A stretch of DNA of 64,000 bases from contig OX485803.1 in assembly GCA_950295325.1 (NCBI GenBank), positions 34,053,554 to 34,117,553 on the forward strand, given 5' to 3'. Below, piece by piece: positions 11,285-21,868 of this stretch (position 1 is its first letter; each line of letters starts with the position of its first letter). The notes beneath the pieces were generated by a model. The model was not told the origin of the DNA and made no database searches. It saw only the letters and a list, made by a program, of their open reading frames with translations. A program made the translations under genes and the position numbers. This DNA is from Polytrichum commune. Lineage: Eukaryota > Streptophyta > Polytrichopsida > Polytrichales > Polytrichaceae.

Positions 11285-13471
11285 CAAAGAACCCCGGGTA
11301 TGCAACTCCTTTATTATACGCAGGGGGCATCGTATTAAAAACGGCTTAGAGGACGGCTTTTGTAAAAATTATATCAAATTATATCAAATTAAAATGATCA
11401 ACAAGTTGGGTGAAGACCAAATTAAATAAAATGAGATGAAAAAAAAGTTGGGTTGCATATTTATTAAAAAAAACTCCATCGTATGTAAACAATTGAAACA
11501 CCTAGTTTTTTAACCTTGTAGAGCGTCTAAGAGGGGTATTCAATGTAGATGTCGGATTAGGAATCACAAATGATAGAGGGTCCTTTCGAGGTCTCCCTCT
11601 TTTGGAAGGAGTTGTGGCAATTATAGGTGTAACACATTCCTTCGGGGGACGTTAAATACCCCCCCCACGAACTTTTCGGAGTGTCAGAGTCGGGCTGGGG
11701 CAGCCGCCCGGCCAGAAAATCCGAATTTTTTGGACCCGACCGAAAACTGCTGCCCGCCCGCCCGATTTCAAAAAAACCATTGCCCTTGCATTCTTGAAGG
11801 CCACTTACTCACAAATCCCATATTGAGTGCACTTCACCTTCAAGGGCCAAAATCCAATATATATGTTCACTTCCATTGAGTAAATAAGCAATTGACTAGG
11901 GTTTCATTATCAAAGTGAAACCGTCAATAAAACATGTAATTAACTTCGAAGTCAAAAATATTACAAAACCCTCACTAACACTAAGGTTATAATTTTTGTG
12001 ACTCACAATTTGAAATTGTCTTTGTCATTCTAAAATGACACTTAAATTTAGTGTGCTAATTTAGTATGTGTATTTTATAATATTTTAGGTAATGCCGTCT
12101 ACTTTCACAAGTATTCATACACATTCATTAATATCAAGTGGGATTAAATATAATTAAGTCTAATTAATCTTCATTAATCCCAAATAAATCAGAAACTATG
12201 CTTACCAAATTAAGTAAACCTAATTGATTATAAAATGTACTTACTGTAATTAATTAATTAATGGAATTCATTCCAGTGAGTTAATTCTAATAATTAATTT
12301 TTGGAATCAATTCCAGTGAGTTAATTATAATAATTAATATCTGGGATTTTGTGATATTTTTGACTTCGAAGTTAATTACATGTTTTATTGACGATTTCAC
12401 TTTGATAATGAAACCCTAGTCAATTGCTCATTTACTCAATGGAAGTGAACATATATATTGGATTTTGGCCCTTGAAGGTGAAGTGCACTCAATATGGGAT
12501 TTGTGAGTAAGTGGCCTTCAAGAATGCAAGGGCAATGGTTTTTTCGAAATCGGGCGGGCGGGCAGCAGTTTTCGGTCGGGTCCAAAAAATTCGGATTTTC
12601 TGGCCAGGCGGCTGCCCCAGCCCGACTCTGACACTCCGAAAAGTTCGTGGGGGGGGTATTTAACGTCCCCCCATTCCTTCTCCCTATCTCTACCTCCACT
12701 ACATGAGCCTCTACACTTCATCTCACAATCCATGTGTTTGTTTAAGCCAAGGATGACCCTCCCAAATGAGCACAAACACACTCCAAAGCGACGACACAAA
12801 GGCTCCAAAGCAAAGCTGCACACTCCAAAGCAAAGACACAAAGGCTCCAAAACCGAACACAAAAGCTTCAAAGCGAATATATAGAAGCCTCAAACCCTAA
12901 GCCCTAACCCTAAACCGGGAACCCATGATATTTTGAAATACCCCATGATATCCTTGAGTAGTTGGGGCACCATATGATGTATATGGTCTTAAAAATACAT
13001 ACCTCAACTGTATCCTAACACAAATCATTAGTTTTATATCCCAACAGTTAGACCAGTAAGTTGCCTATACATAATTTTAAAAAATCCACACGAATATTTG
13101 CCTCCAATTAGAATTATAAGCCACGAATAGTTGCCTCCCATTAAAATTATAAGCCATGAATAATTGCCTCCCATTAAAATCATAAGTCATTCACAATGTT
13201 AAAATTTTATTAAAAAGTTCAAAAAGTTGGGTAGTTTGACCTATGGTACATGTATTAAAAAAATCATATAATTAGGTTTTTAATGCAATTATATGCTTCA
13301 AAATATATTCATTTCCTATATATAATTACATTTTTGGATTCCTTGTTAGAAGGGCTACAAGGGTTTCCTACATTAAAACAAATTGTATCACTCAATATTG
13401 GACTAAAAGGCATTATAAGTAATTATAATCAAGACCATATAATACGGGAGTTGCGTACCTAGGCAAAGAAC
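11285..13471. mobile_element. 8-bp-TSD DNA element, copy A1, interrupted by a Mutator-like element
   Basis: The element spans 11293-13463. The left end reads CCCGGGTATGCAACTCC and the right end is the near-inverse GGGAGTTGCGTACCTAGG. Both sides carry an exact 8-bp duplication, CAAAGAAC (11285-11292 and 13464-13471). Without the nested 1,028-bp element and its extra 9-bp duplication, the copy is about 1.13 kb and non-coding. It has three short direct repeats around TTGCCTCCCATTAAAAT at about 13100-13190. An 8-bp target duplication fits hAT elements, but the terminal sequence is not the usual CAGGG type. It is the longer sibling of the copy at 13572-14044. Confidence 0.85.
11635..12680. mobile_element. 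Mutator-like (MULE) foldback element
   Basis: Two arms of about 327 bp, 11644-11970 and 12345-12671, are nearly perfect inverse copies. The ends read GGGGGACGTTAAATACC and its reverse complement. An exact 9-bp duplication CATTCCTTC flanks them (11635-11643 and 12672-12680). Long terminal inverted repeats plus a 9-bp duplication define Mutator-type elements. The 374-bp centre is AT-rich and non-coding, with a repeated TTCCAGTGAGTTAAT motif, so the element is non-autonomous. It landed inside the element at 11293-13463. Confidence 0.92.
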
Positions 13472-13563
13472 ATTTGTTAAAATGAGATTGAAGTATGTTC
13501 TCAAACTATTTTAACCATTGGGAGGGCTGTACGATCATTTAAAGAGGCTATACGACCAACTTC

Positions 13564-14052
13564 CTACCAATCCCGGATACGCAACTCCCATATTATACGC
13601 AGGGGGCATTGTATTAAAAACGGCTTAGAAGACGGCTTTTGTAAAAATTATATCAAATTAAAATGATCAAAAAGTTGGGTGAAGAGTCTGAAGACCAAAT
13701 TTAATAAAATGAGATGAAAAAAAAGTTGGGTTGCATATTTATTAAGCCTCCCATTAAAATTATAATTCATTCACAATGTTAAAATTTTATTAAAAAGTCC
13801 AAAAAGTTGGGTAGTTTGACCTATGGTACATGTATTAAAAAAAATCATATAATTAGGTTTTTAATGCAATTATATGCATCAAAATATATTCATTTCCTAT
13901 ATATAATTACATTTTTGGATTCCTTGTTAGAAGGGCTACAAGGGTTTCCTACATTAAAACAAATTATATCACTTGATGTTGGACTAAAACGCATTATAAG
14001 TGATTATGATCAAGACCATATAATACGGGAGTTGCGTACCCGGGCTACCAAT
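13564..14052. mobile_element. 8-bp-TSD DNA element, copy A2
   Basis: The element at 13572-14044 (473 bp) has ends CCCGGATACGCAACTCCC and GGGAGTTGCGTACCCGGG and an exact 8-bp duplication CTACCAAT (13564-13571 and 14045-14052). Its left ~170 bases match 11293-11475 and its right ~270 bases match 13190-13463. It is therefore an internal-deletion derivative of the family seen as copy A1. It is non-coding. Confidence 0.9.
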
Positions 14053-14701
14053 ATGTGCACTTACCTACAAATGCGGACATCCAACCGCTACTTGCAAATG
14101 GGCCCACTAACTTTGAGAAATAAGTGGTTCAAATAAGTGGTAATTTGCCTATGACCCCCACATGAGGAAGAGTTGTATGCATGTGGACCATCGTCATTGT
14201 CATAACCTAACCATCACGGCTTGGAGAGTATGGAAACGCAATTGGGAAGAGACTTGAAGAAAGATGAAAGTTGCATATTATTCAGGATTTCCAACCATTT
14301 ACATGTTGTGATCTTTTGGCATTTGTAATAATTTTGAGGTATATTCCACAAATTCATCTAAAATCATCTGTAATTTTCTTGAAGTTCTAAACTTTAGCTG
14401 GTTATTTCTCAAACTCGACTGACTTGTTTGTAATTAGCGGTGCACTTAGAAAAGGGGTCTCAATATGATTTCAAAATGACTGGGTAATGATTGTGTTTAG
14501 GTCAATTGAACTATGTTGAAGGTGGTTCAAGTCTTCAGGTTTGGTGGTGATGTGAAGTCATCTTGGTCACTTTATAAGTATGAACAACGTGTCGAAACGA
14601 CACGAAATGGCACACATTTGGCCCTTTTGACTCATGTTAGAATTCCCCTCCCGAACCTATACTGAACCTCCTGACATGCCATTAATCATGAATCATATAA
14701 A
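14053..14701. other. intergenic sequence
   Basis: Nothing recognisable between the 8-bp-TSD element and the LINE fragment. Confidence 0.4.
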
Positions 14702-14965
14702 TCCACCACACCCCTCACCACCCTCTTTGATAGAGAAATCTATCACCTCTCCCTACATGCTCTTCCCTCCTCCAAAAGTCCAAGTCTAGACAAAATTCCC
14801 AACAAAATCATCAAAACACTCCTCCCAAAACACCACGGCGCCCTATACAATCTATCTACATGTCTTTACCACCACAATCGGATCCCTTTTGACTGGAAAC
14901 ACAACAAATCAATTCTTCTCTACAAAAAAGAAAGAACCACACTCATGCCTAAGTCTTTGTCATGC
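14702..14965 (+). pseudogene. LINE reverse-transcriptase fragment
   Basis: An uninterrupted frame reads LFDREIYHLSLHALPSSK, SPSLDKIPNKIIKTLLPK, HHGALYNLSTCLYHHNR and IPFDWKHNKSILLYKKER. The KSPSLDKIPN block corresponds to the KSPGPDGIPN block at the start of non-LTR reverse transcriptases. The later PxxWK...ILLYKK block corresponds to the next conserved strand. Only this N-terminal part remains, with no catalytic YADD box, so it is a truncated scrap. Confidence 0.6.
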
Positions 14966-15170
14966 TTTTTGTGAAGTCAAATTTGTGGATTTTTTGCTCT
15001 AATGAGAGAATAATATGAAAATAGATTAAAGAAACTAGATATTCAATTAACATGTGCCAATATTCAAGCCATAACTTACGAGATGGAGAAAGGAAGATTT
15101 TGAAAGACTATGGTGTGATTGGAAGGATGAGATGGAAAAAATAAAATGTTAAAACATATAAAGTGTATAA

Positions 15171-15231
15171 AACACACACACACCCCTTTATCATGTAAGA
15201 TAAAGGTGTGTGTGTGTGTGTGTGTGTGTGG
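15171..15231. repeat. AC/GT microsatellite forming a hairpin
   Basis: An (AC)n run with CCCCTTTATC is followed five bases later by its inverse, GATAAAGG and (GT)n. The whole could fold into a hairpin with a stem of about 25 bp. Confidence 0.8.
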
Positions 15232-16833
15232 TTTTTTTCCTTCTTAAGAGAGATTTAGAGACAATATTCGTTTAACTTTGGCCAAGAGGACAATTATCTT
15301 ACAATGTATTAAGGATCAAGAATTGAACCTTGTTTATATCTAGTTACCCTAGTTGAGAGGACTAGTGGTTATGTTCTTTGTAATAAAGAGTGATTCTTGA
15401 GGCTATCGTCTACATAAAGCTTGAGAGCAAAGTGATGTTGATTAATCTTTGTGGTTGAGATTATGTTATGTTTGACAATCAATAAAAGTTTGTAAGTGGC
15501 AATTATGGGAGAGGAAATTGATTGTTAATCATTATGTTTCTATGCATATTGTTTGTGATTTGATTGGAAGTTACATAGTCCATGGTCTGAGAGAGATTCA
15601 ATTTGAGTAAGAATAATTTGTTAAGTTATTAGGGTGAGACTATTGCCTATGAGGTAATGTGAGTGATTCACAAAATTGAATACCGTATGTCACCTCGGAA
15701 AACTCTGTGATTGAGTTCTTCGGATATAAGTTCAGCTATGAAGGAATTACTTTGTTGAACATAAATTTTAGTGAATCATCTGTGGTAAGATGAAATCTTT
15801 CTGAAGATAGAGATGTGATTGCCTGAAATTAATAAACTACTAAGAATTACCAAAGTTGTTTGAGATCGACAATTGCCCACTACATCAAATAAAGGAAATT
15901 ATTGCTAGCAAATTGATTGTCAAATGAAAGAGATCATGTAATCTAAGAGAACCCATTGAGGACTTTAACGAGTTAGGGAGGATAACTCGAAACTAATTGT
16001 TTGAGAGAATTATAGAGAATTGATTACAAGATGTAAGTTTGCCTCGAGTATCTAACTCTAAATAATCTCATAAGATTATGTGATTGATGAGATTAATCCA
16101 GGTTCCTCATTCATATCCTAAAAGAGAAGCATTTATGGTTTAGGGATGAGAACTTGAGAAAGACTATCGTCTTAGTGTATTACCAAAATAATTTAATTCA
16201 CACGAGACTGCCGACTACATCGAAGTGTCCTTGGCTTTGGTAAAGAGACTTGAATGGGATACTTTATGCAAGATTATTGTCAATGATTATGCTTATGCTT
16301 GAGCACCGCACTTGGCCAATTAAAATGAACTCATTGCTAGAATATTGTCCAAGAACATAATTCGAGGTTGAGTGTTTGTCACAAAATGCATGTACTATGA
16401 TTGAGTGATTTTGAAATCTTTGTGTTAAATTTAATGAAATATGACTTTAACACCCAAAATAACATGACATAATCCTATGTTTGTCCTAATAAAACTTATT
16501 TGAGACACCTATACGATACAAGGACCACCTTTTAAGTCTTCCCTAAGTGTTTCCTTGGTTTTTGTCTTATCCAAATTCCTAACTACATTTTCTTAGCAAT
16601 AACAATATACAAAGTGTTTACAAGCATGTTTATAATGAGGATATTGATAAGAGTACTATTGAATTTTTAAATGCATGTACACTTTTTATTTATAAGTAGG
16701 AAATTACATATAATGTAGGTAGACATCGTCCATGAATATGCTATTTTGGTTTGCTACTTATTTGGGTGGTTTGTACCTTTGTGGTAGCTTGATGGGGAGT
16801 TCCTATAGTGACCGCTATTGAATCCCGGTGGCG
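15232..16833. other. intergenic sequence without recognisable genes
   Basis: Stops are frequent in all frames and no family signature, terminal repeat or RNA gene is visible. Confidence 0.4.
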
Positions 16834-18683
16834 CTAGTTGTGGCATGTTGTTGTCCCCCGCATGTGTGTTGACCGTGGAGTTGTGTGGTGCGTGTGGGAG
16901 TCTTGCAGTGTTGGCTTGAGGATTGGGGGGGGGGGGTCCGGCAAGGTGGCGGCTATTGTTTGCATTATGTTGTGGATGCGGTGGTTCGATTGTTGGAACT
17001 CCATGGCCATTGCACTCATGATGTTGTGGATGTTGGCTGCGTGTGATTTGAGTATGTCCGTGGATGCCTCGATTCGCATATCCGTGTAAACATTGATGTT
17101 ATTGGTAAATGTGTTGAGTTTGTCGTCCATTATCTCGACGAGTTCCTTCATGGCCTTAGGTGAGGCCCATGTCTTGGGATATCTTCTCATACATGGGAAT
17201 TTGTGTGAAGTGTAGGTGTTGTCCGGGAACCGCATCTGGTCGTTCGGAAGGGTATAGGATTTGCTTCGTTCTTGGGAAAGCTCGACGGAGTGATCGGAAT
17301 TCTTGGATTTCGGTGGCGGGTGTTCCGATGGCGGTGAATTCCTCATTGGTCCAGGTCTCCTTCAATTCTCTCTTGCCCCGTTGGGTGGAGAGTGTCTCTT
17401 GCATTTGAAAACCAAGCCACATTTGACCAAGCATGTCAATGCTCAAGGTGGCTACCCGTTTTGATCTTGTATGAGTGGGTGGTGGTGTAGTCTTACATGG
17501 TATTGTGGGCATGGACGTGGCGGTGTAGTCCTCGGCTTTTCTTCTCTTTTTTGTTTGGCTTTCCGAGGCATCTTCCAACCGGGGGTTACGGTATTGTAGC
17601 ATTGGCGGTGTGCTCTCGGAGATGTGTGCGGACTTGTGGGGTGTTGCTTGTGTGGCTTGAATTGAATTCCTTTCGAGTGACATTTGTAAGGAGCTACCTC
17701 CTCGTTCCGGTGACACGTTCTCAAGTTGAGCGTCCATGTCTAAATTCTCTTCGTGGATTTGAGAAGGTTGATGTGGAGGTGGTACGGTGTGAGATGTTGG
17801 TGGCTGGGCCGATACTTGTTAGCAGAATTTGACATATTGATCTTTGAGTGTGGGTGGCGGCTGGTGACTTGATTGTGCCATGATGGGTGGAGGCTGAGTT
17901 GGCAGGGTCGGTGTCGTTCTAGCTAGAGTATATGACCGTTGGGGGTTGGCTGTTACTGGGGCCGCGGCTAGTCTTGCATGCCTCGGGTCTTTGCTTTGTT
18001 NNNNNNNNNNNNNNNNNNNNNNNNNNNNNNNNNNNNNNNNNNNNNNNNNNNNNNNNNNNNNNNNNNNNNNNNNNNNNNNNNNNNNNNNNNNNNNNNNNNN
18101 NNNNNNNNNNNNNNNNNNNNNNNNNNNNNNNNNNNNNNNNNNNNNNNNNNNNNNNNNNNNNNNNNNNNNNNNNNNNNNNNNNNNNNNNNNNNNNNNNNNN
18201 GGGTGCCGTGTAGCTCTCTATTGTGTGTTGCCTTCCTGTTGGTGTGGTCGTGTCTAGGGTAGTCTGCGGTGGGTAGCATTCGCCGTCCATGTGTGAGCCC
18301 TCGTCTTGTGTCCTGGTGTTCGTCTCTATTTGGTCCAGATGTCCGCTTAAGGTGTTGGTTGGTGGCTCCTCTTCTGAGTTGTCGAGTGGTTGGCTTGTGT
18401 AGTCCTTCGCTAGTGCGGATTGCTGGTCTCTGTCCCTGTTTCCTATAGCTGTCATAGAGTTGGTATGAATGAGGAGTGGAGTGAGGCTGAGAGGGGAGCG
18501 TGGAGGGCATGCAGTGGGAGGGAGAGTGCTAGGCGGTAGAATGTTGTGAGTGTAGCTATGTGTGAGAGATGAAAGGTGGATGGTGTGGTGTTTGGGGATG
18601 GGACTGTGAAGTAGGGAGGTGTGTTTGCTAATTCGGGTTTTTGTGGGTGTGTCTTCGTTGGTTTTATTTGTTTCGGAGTCCAT
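16834..18683 (-). pseudogene. broken low-complexity coding relic, possibly LINE ORF1-like
   Basis: Three minus-strand frames follow one another. 18683-17919 is Thr/Pro/Ser-rich and starts at an ATG. 17737-17156 starts MDAQLENVSPERGGSS and includes a basic TKKRRK stretch. 17160-16834 continues in another frame with a helical, coiled-coil-like region (MKELVEIMDDKLNTFTNN, then heptad-like DILKSHAANIHNIMSAMAME). A +/-1 shift near 17160 and the 200-N gap break the reading. A basic, coiled-coil protein in a transposon-rich region would fit a LINE first protein, but I see no zinc knuckle. The open frames may partly reflect GT-rich composition. Confidence 0.3.
18001..18200. other. assembly gap (200 N)
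   Basis: Exactly 200 undetermined bases, a conventional gap size. The true length is unknown. Confidence 0.99.
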
Positions 18684-19116
18684 TAGTCAGCTGTTTGTGG
18701 GTAATTCTGGTTGGTTTGTAGAAGGTTCTAATTGGTGGTGTGTGCTCTGTGTGTGCTCTGTGTGACTGTTGTGGGTACGGCGCGGATTGTGGAGCGGCAG
18801 TGTGCTGAGCCCTTGTGTGAGCGGCCTTATTTGAGCTGGTGGGGAGTTTCGAATGCTTCGGATTTTCGGTGCTGGGAGTTTAAGAGTTCTCTTGGGCAAC
18901 CTTCTTCGTTCAGGTAGTTCAAGTAAGGTGTACAAGAGGATTTGGGAGGGTGAAGGTGTCTTTGAGTGGGGGGGCCAGTGTTTGTTTTGTGCGGGGATGG
19001 GGGTGCATGTCTGTGTATATGGTAGTTGTGATGTGTGGTGTTTTCTTGTGTGTATGGTTTAGTCCAGACTTTGGTGGGGTGGATGGGGGGGGGGTTGGAC
19101 CAACTGTGGTCTGTTG

Positions 19117-19786
19117 GTAATTGACAGGGTTGTCTATTGTGTCGTGACGGAGGCTAATCTTGGCATAATGTCGTGCCGTCACGACACGTATCCGTCACGA
19201 CATTATGCCGGATGTTGTGTTTATCCTGACGGACTTGAATTTTACCGAATTTTGTGTGTAATTACATTACCCCATTTCGGACAAGTAGGATGTAAAATGT
19301 CCACGTGTGATGACATGTCAGCAAAATAGAGGTAAAGTGGGGAAAAAATTACTAGCCCCCGTCCGCCCCCGTCCGCCCCCGTTCCCGCCCCCGGTCCGCC
19401 TCGTCCCTGCCCCCCCCGCGTCCGCCCCCCCCCTCCCTCCCCGTCCGCACCCCCTCCCTTTAAATTTTTTTTTTTTTTTTACCCGTCCGCCCCACAGTCG
19501 TCCGCCCCCGTCCGCCCCACACACTCCTTAGTCATATTTTACTACTTTGATTTTAACAGAATGATAACAGAATGGCAAAATGGTTTACCTGGCGCTAGGC
19601 ATATCCACGTCCACGTCGGCCTTTTCTGCCACATAGGACGCCACCTTGGCAAGAAGGTAAGTATTTTACCCACCCTACTAGCTTCCCCCTAGGTTGACTC
19701 TACGTGGACCCTATTGTGTCGTGACGGAGGGGTCCGTCACGACACGACACCGTCATGACGTCGGGATAGACAACCCTGGTAATTGA
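19117..19786. mobile_element. hAT-type MITE, copy 1
   Basis: The element at 19125-19778 (654 bp) has ends CAGGGTTGTCTAT and the exact inverse ATAGACAACCCTG. An 8-bp duplication GTAATTGA flanks it (19117-19124 and 19779-19786). CAGGG ends with 8-bp duplications define hAT elements. The interior has a second nested inverted repeat (CGTGACGGA and TCCGTCACGAC) and a C-rich stretch at 19355-19525 built from repeats of CCGTCCGCCC. No transposase is encoded. Confidence 0.92.
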
Positions 19787-19841
19787 GGATAGCTTGTGAT
19801 TTTTTCCTCTTCGGGCTAGCCTAATGGTATGCGATCGATGG

Positions 19842-20566
19842 AGGAGGGGCAGGGTTGTCTATTGTGTCGTGACGGAGGGTAATCCCGACATAATGTTGTG
19901 CCGTCACGACACGTATCCGTCACGACATTATGCCGGATGATGTCTTTATCCTGCCGGACTTGAATTTTACCGAATTTTTTGTGTATTTACATTACCCCAT
20001 TGCGGACACGTAGGAGTTACGATGTCCACGTGTGATGACATGTCAACAAAGTAGAGGTAAAGTGGGGAATAAAATTACTAGCGCCCGTCCGCCCCCGTTC
20101 CCCGTACCTTCCCGTCCTCCCTCCCCGTCCTCCCTCCCCGTCCGACCCATCCCCCCCCCCTCCGACCCTTCCCCCCCCCCCCCCCCCCCCGTCTGACCCC
20201 TCCCCCCCCCGTCTGACCCCTCCCCCCCCCGTCCGACCCTTCCCCCCCTCCGACCCCGCGTTCCCACACGTCCGCCCGTGCTCCCCACCCGTTCCCCCCG
20301 TCCGACCTACACCCTCCTTAGTAATATTTTATTACTTTGATTTTAACAAAATGGTAAACACAATGGCAAAATGGTTTACATGCCAAGGGAAATATGCACA
20401 TCCACGTCGGCATTTTTTGCCACATAGGACGCCACCTTGGCAAGAAGGTAAGTATTTTACCCACCCTACTAGGTTGACCCTAGTTTGACCCTACGAGGAG
20501 CCTATTGTGTCGTGACGGAGGGGTCCGACCCGTCATGACGTCGCGATAGACAACCTTGAGGAGGGG
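19842..20566. mobile_element. hAT-type MITE, copy 2
   Basis: The element at 19850-20558 (709 bp) belongs to the same family as the copy 71 bases to its left. Its ends are CAGGGTTGTCTAT and ATAGACAACCTTG and its 8-bp duplication is AGGAGGGG (19842-19849 and 20559-20566). Different duplications show two independent insertions rather than tandem duplication. Its C-rich core (20085-20310) has diverged from that of copy 1 into runs of CCGACCC and CCCCCC. Confidence 0.92.
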
Positions 20567-21179
20567 TCGTCTGGTGACCATTTCTAGTAAGTGTATCTTT
20601 GTGATTTTTGGTGTTTGTAATGTCTTTGTGTGGTAATCTTTGTATGTAACACTATATTCGTTAAATTGAGACTTTCTCTAGTCTCAAATTAATATATGGA
20701 TCAAACAACATTCCGTGTTCCGAAACTATATTGAGAACAATCTCAAATATATTATATGTTCTAATATCCCAAATCTATTATGTGTGGACATAAGCACATA
20801 TGGTAGAGCACTCAACACCAACTTCATCAACAAAAACACTTTGGGTAGAGCACTCCAAACTAGTTTCACCCAAAAAACATATAAAATGATTTCTATTATT
20901 AGCATGGTCAATAAAATATAGACCTTGCAACATACAAAGTACATGCAATAAATGCATTTTTCTTCAATGGAAAATTTAGTCCCAAACTTAATAAAAAAAT
21001 GAACTTCACAACTGTATTGAAATATAGTAAATGGATATTCATCCAACCCCAAACAATATAACATTCGCAAGTTCTACCCAAACTTTGCCCCAAGTTTGAG
21101 GAGCACACATATGAGTAATATGTAATTCAACGAATTACATATTACACTATAATCATGCTAACACAATCCTCTCAACTTC
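20567..21179. other. AT-rich sequence 3' of the transposase-like gene
   Basis: No gene is visible. It may hold the terminus of the large two-gene element, but I could not identify terminal inverted repeats by eye. Confidence 0.35.
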
Positions 21180-21868
21180 TCATTCAACGTGGGTTGCTTC
21201 TTCTGCGATCCGAGCAAGGTTGTCTTTTGCAAAAGTTATGTACTTTTGAGGGATGGACACTGATCCACTATAATTTTTCCGTGGTTTCCATGCTATGAAT
21301 ATAGAATCTGTATCTACCCAAGATGGACCGTGCTTAGAATCCACCTTCCACCGAAAGTTAGGGTTTGTATCCCAGCCTATATAATGCCGAATCACATCTT
21401 CATTCCTTGCCGTCGGTCGGTAGTACTCCACTTGTATTTGTCGAAAATGAGGGCTGGAAGTTACAAAATTGGGTTTGGACAAAGCTCTTGCCACCCACAC
21501 TGGCTTTGCATATGTCTCGTCTCCAGGACGCAAAATGAGCATATAACCTTCATGACAATCCACTGCAATGCGGAAAGATGGTGGCGGACGACTACTAGCA
21601 GGCCCCACGTAATGGTCGTCCACATCAAACTCCTCTCGAACCTCTCCATTTCCCAAAAGACTAGCCTCCAAAGCTTGTACATTGACACGTGTTTGTGGCC
21701 AAAACCCATGCCTTAAAGTAAGGGGTGTATCTTGATGAAGGTTTGCCAAAGCGCCACGAACACGTGTCCAATATTGTATCCAACTTCCGTAACGAAGCCA
21801 ATACGATCCACCAACATCCGCTACCCTCAAACTCTCATAATATTGTATGAAGCCTGATATGCCTTTAC

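Noticed and set aside
16838-17832. Plus-strand frames with Val/Cys/Trp-rich sequence
   Set aside because: They are antisense shadows of the minus-strand relic in GT-rich DNA.
19307-20288. Pro/Arg- and Gly/Arg-rich frames in the two hAT MITEs
   Set aside because: They arise from the C-rich minisatellite cores and have no coding meaning.
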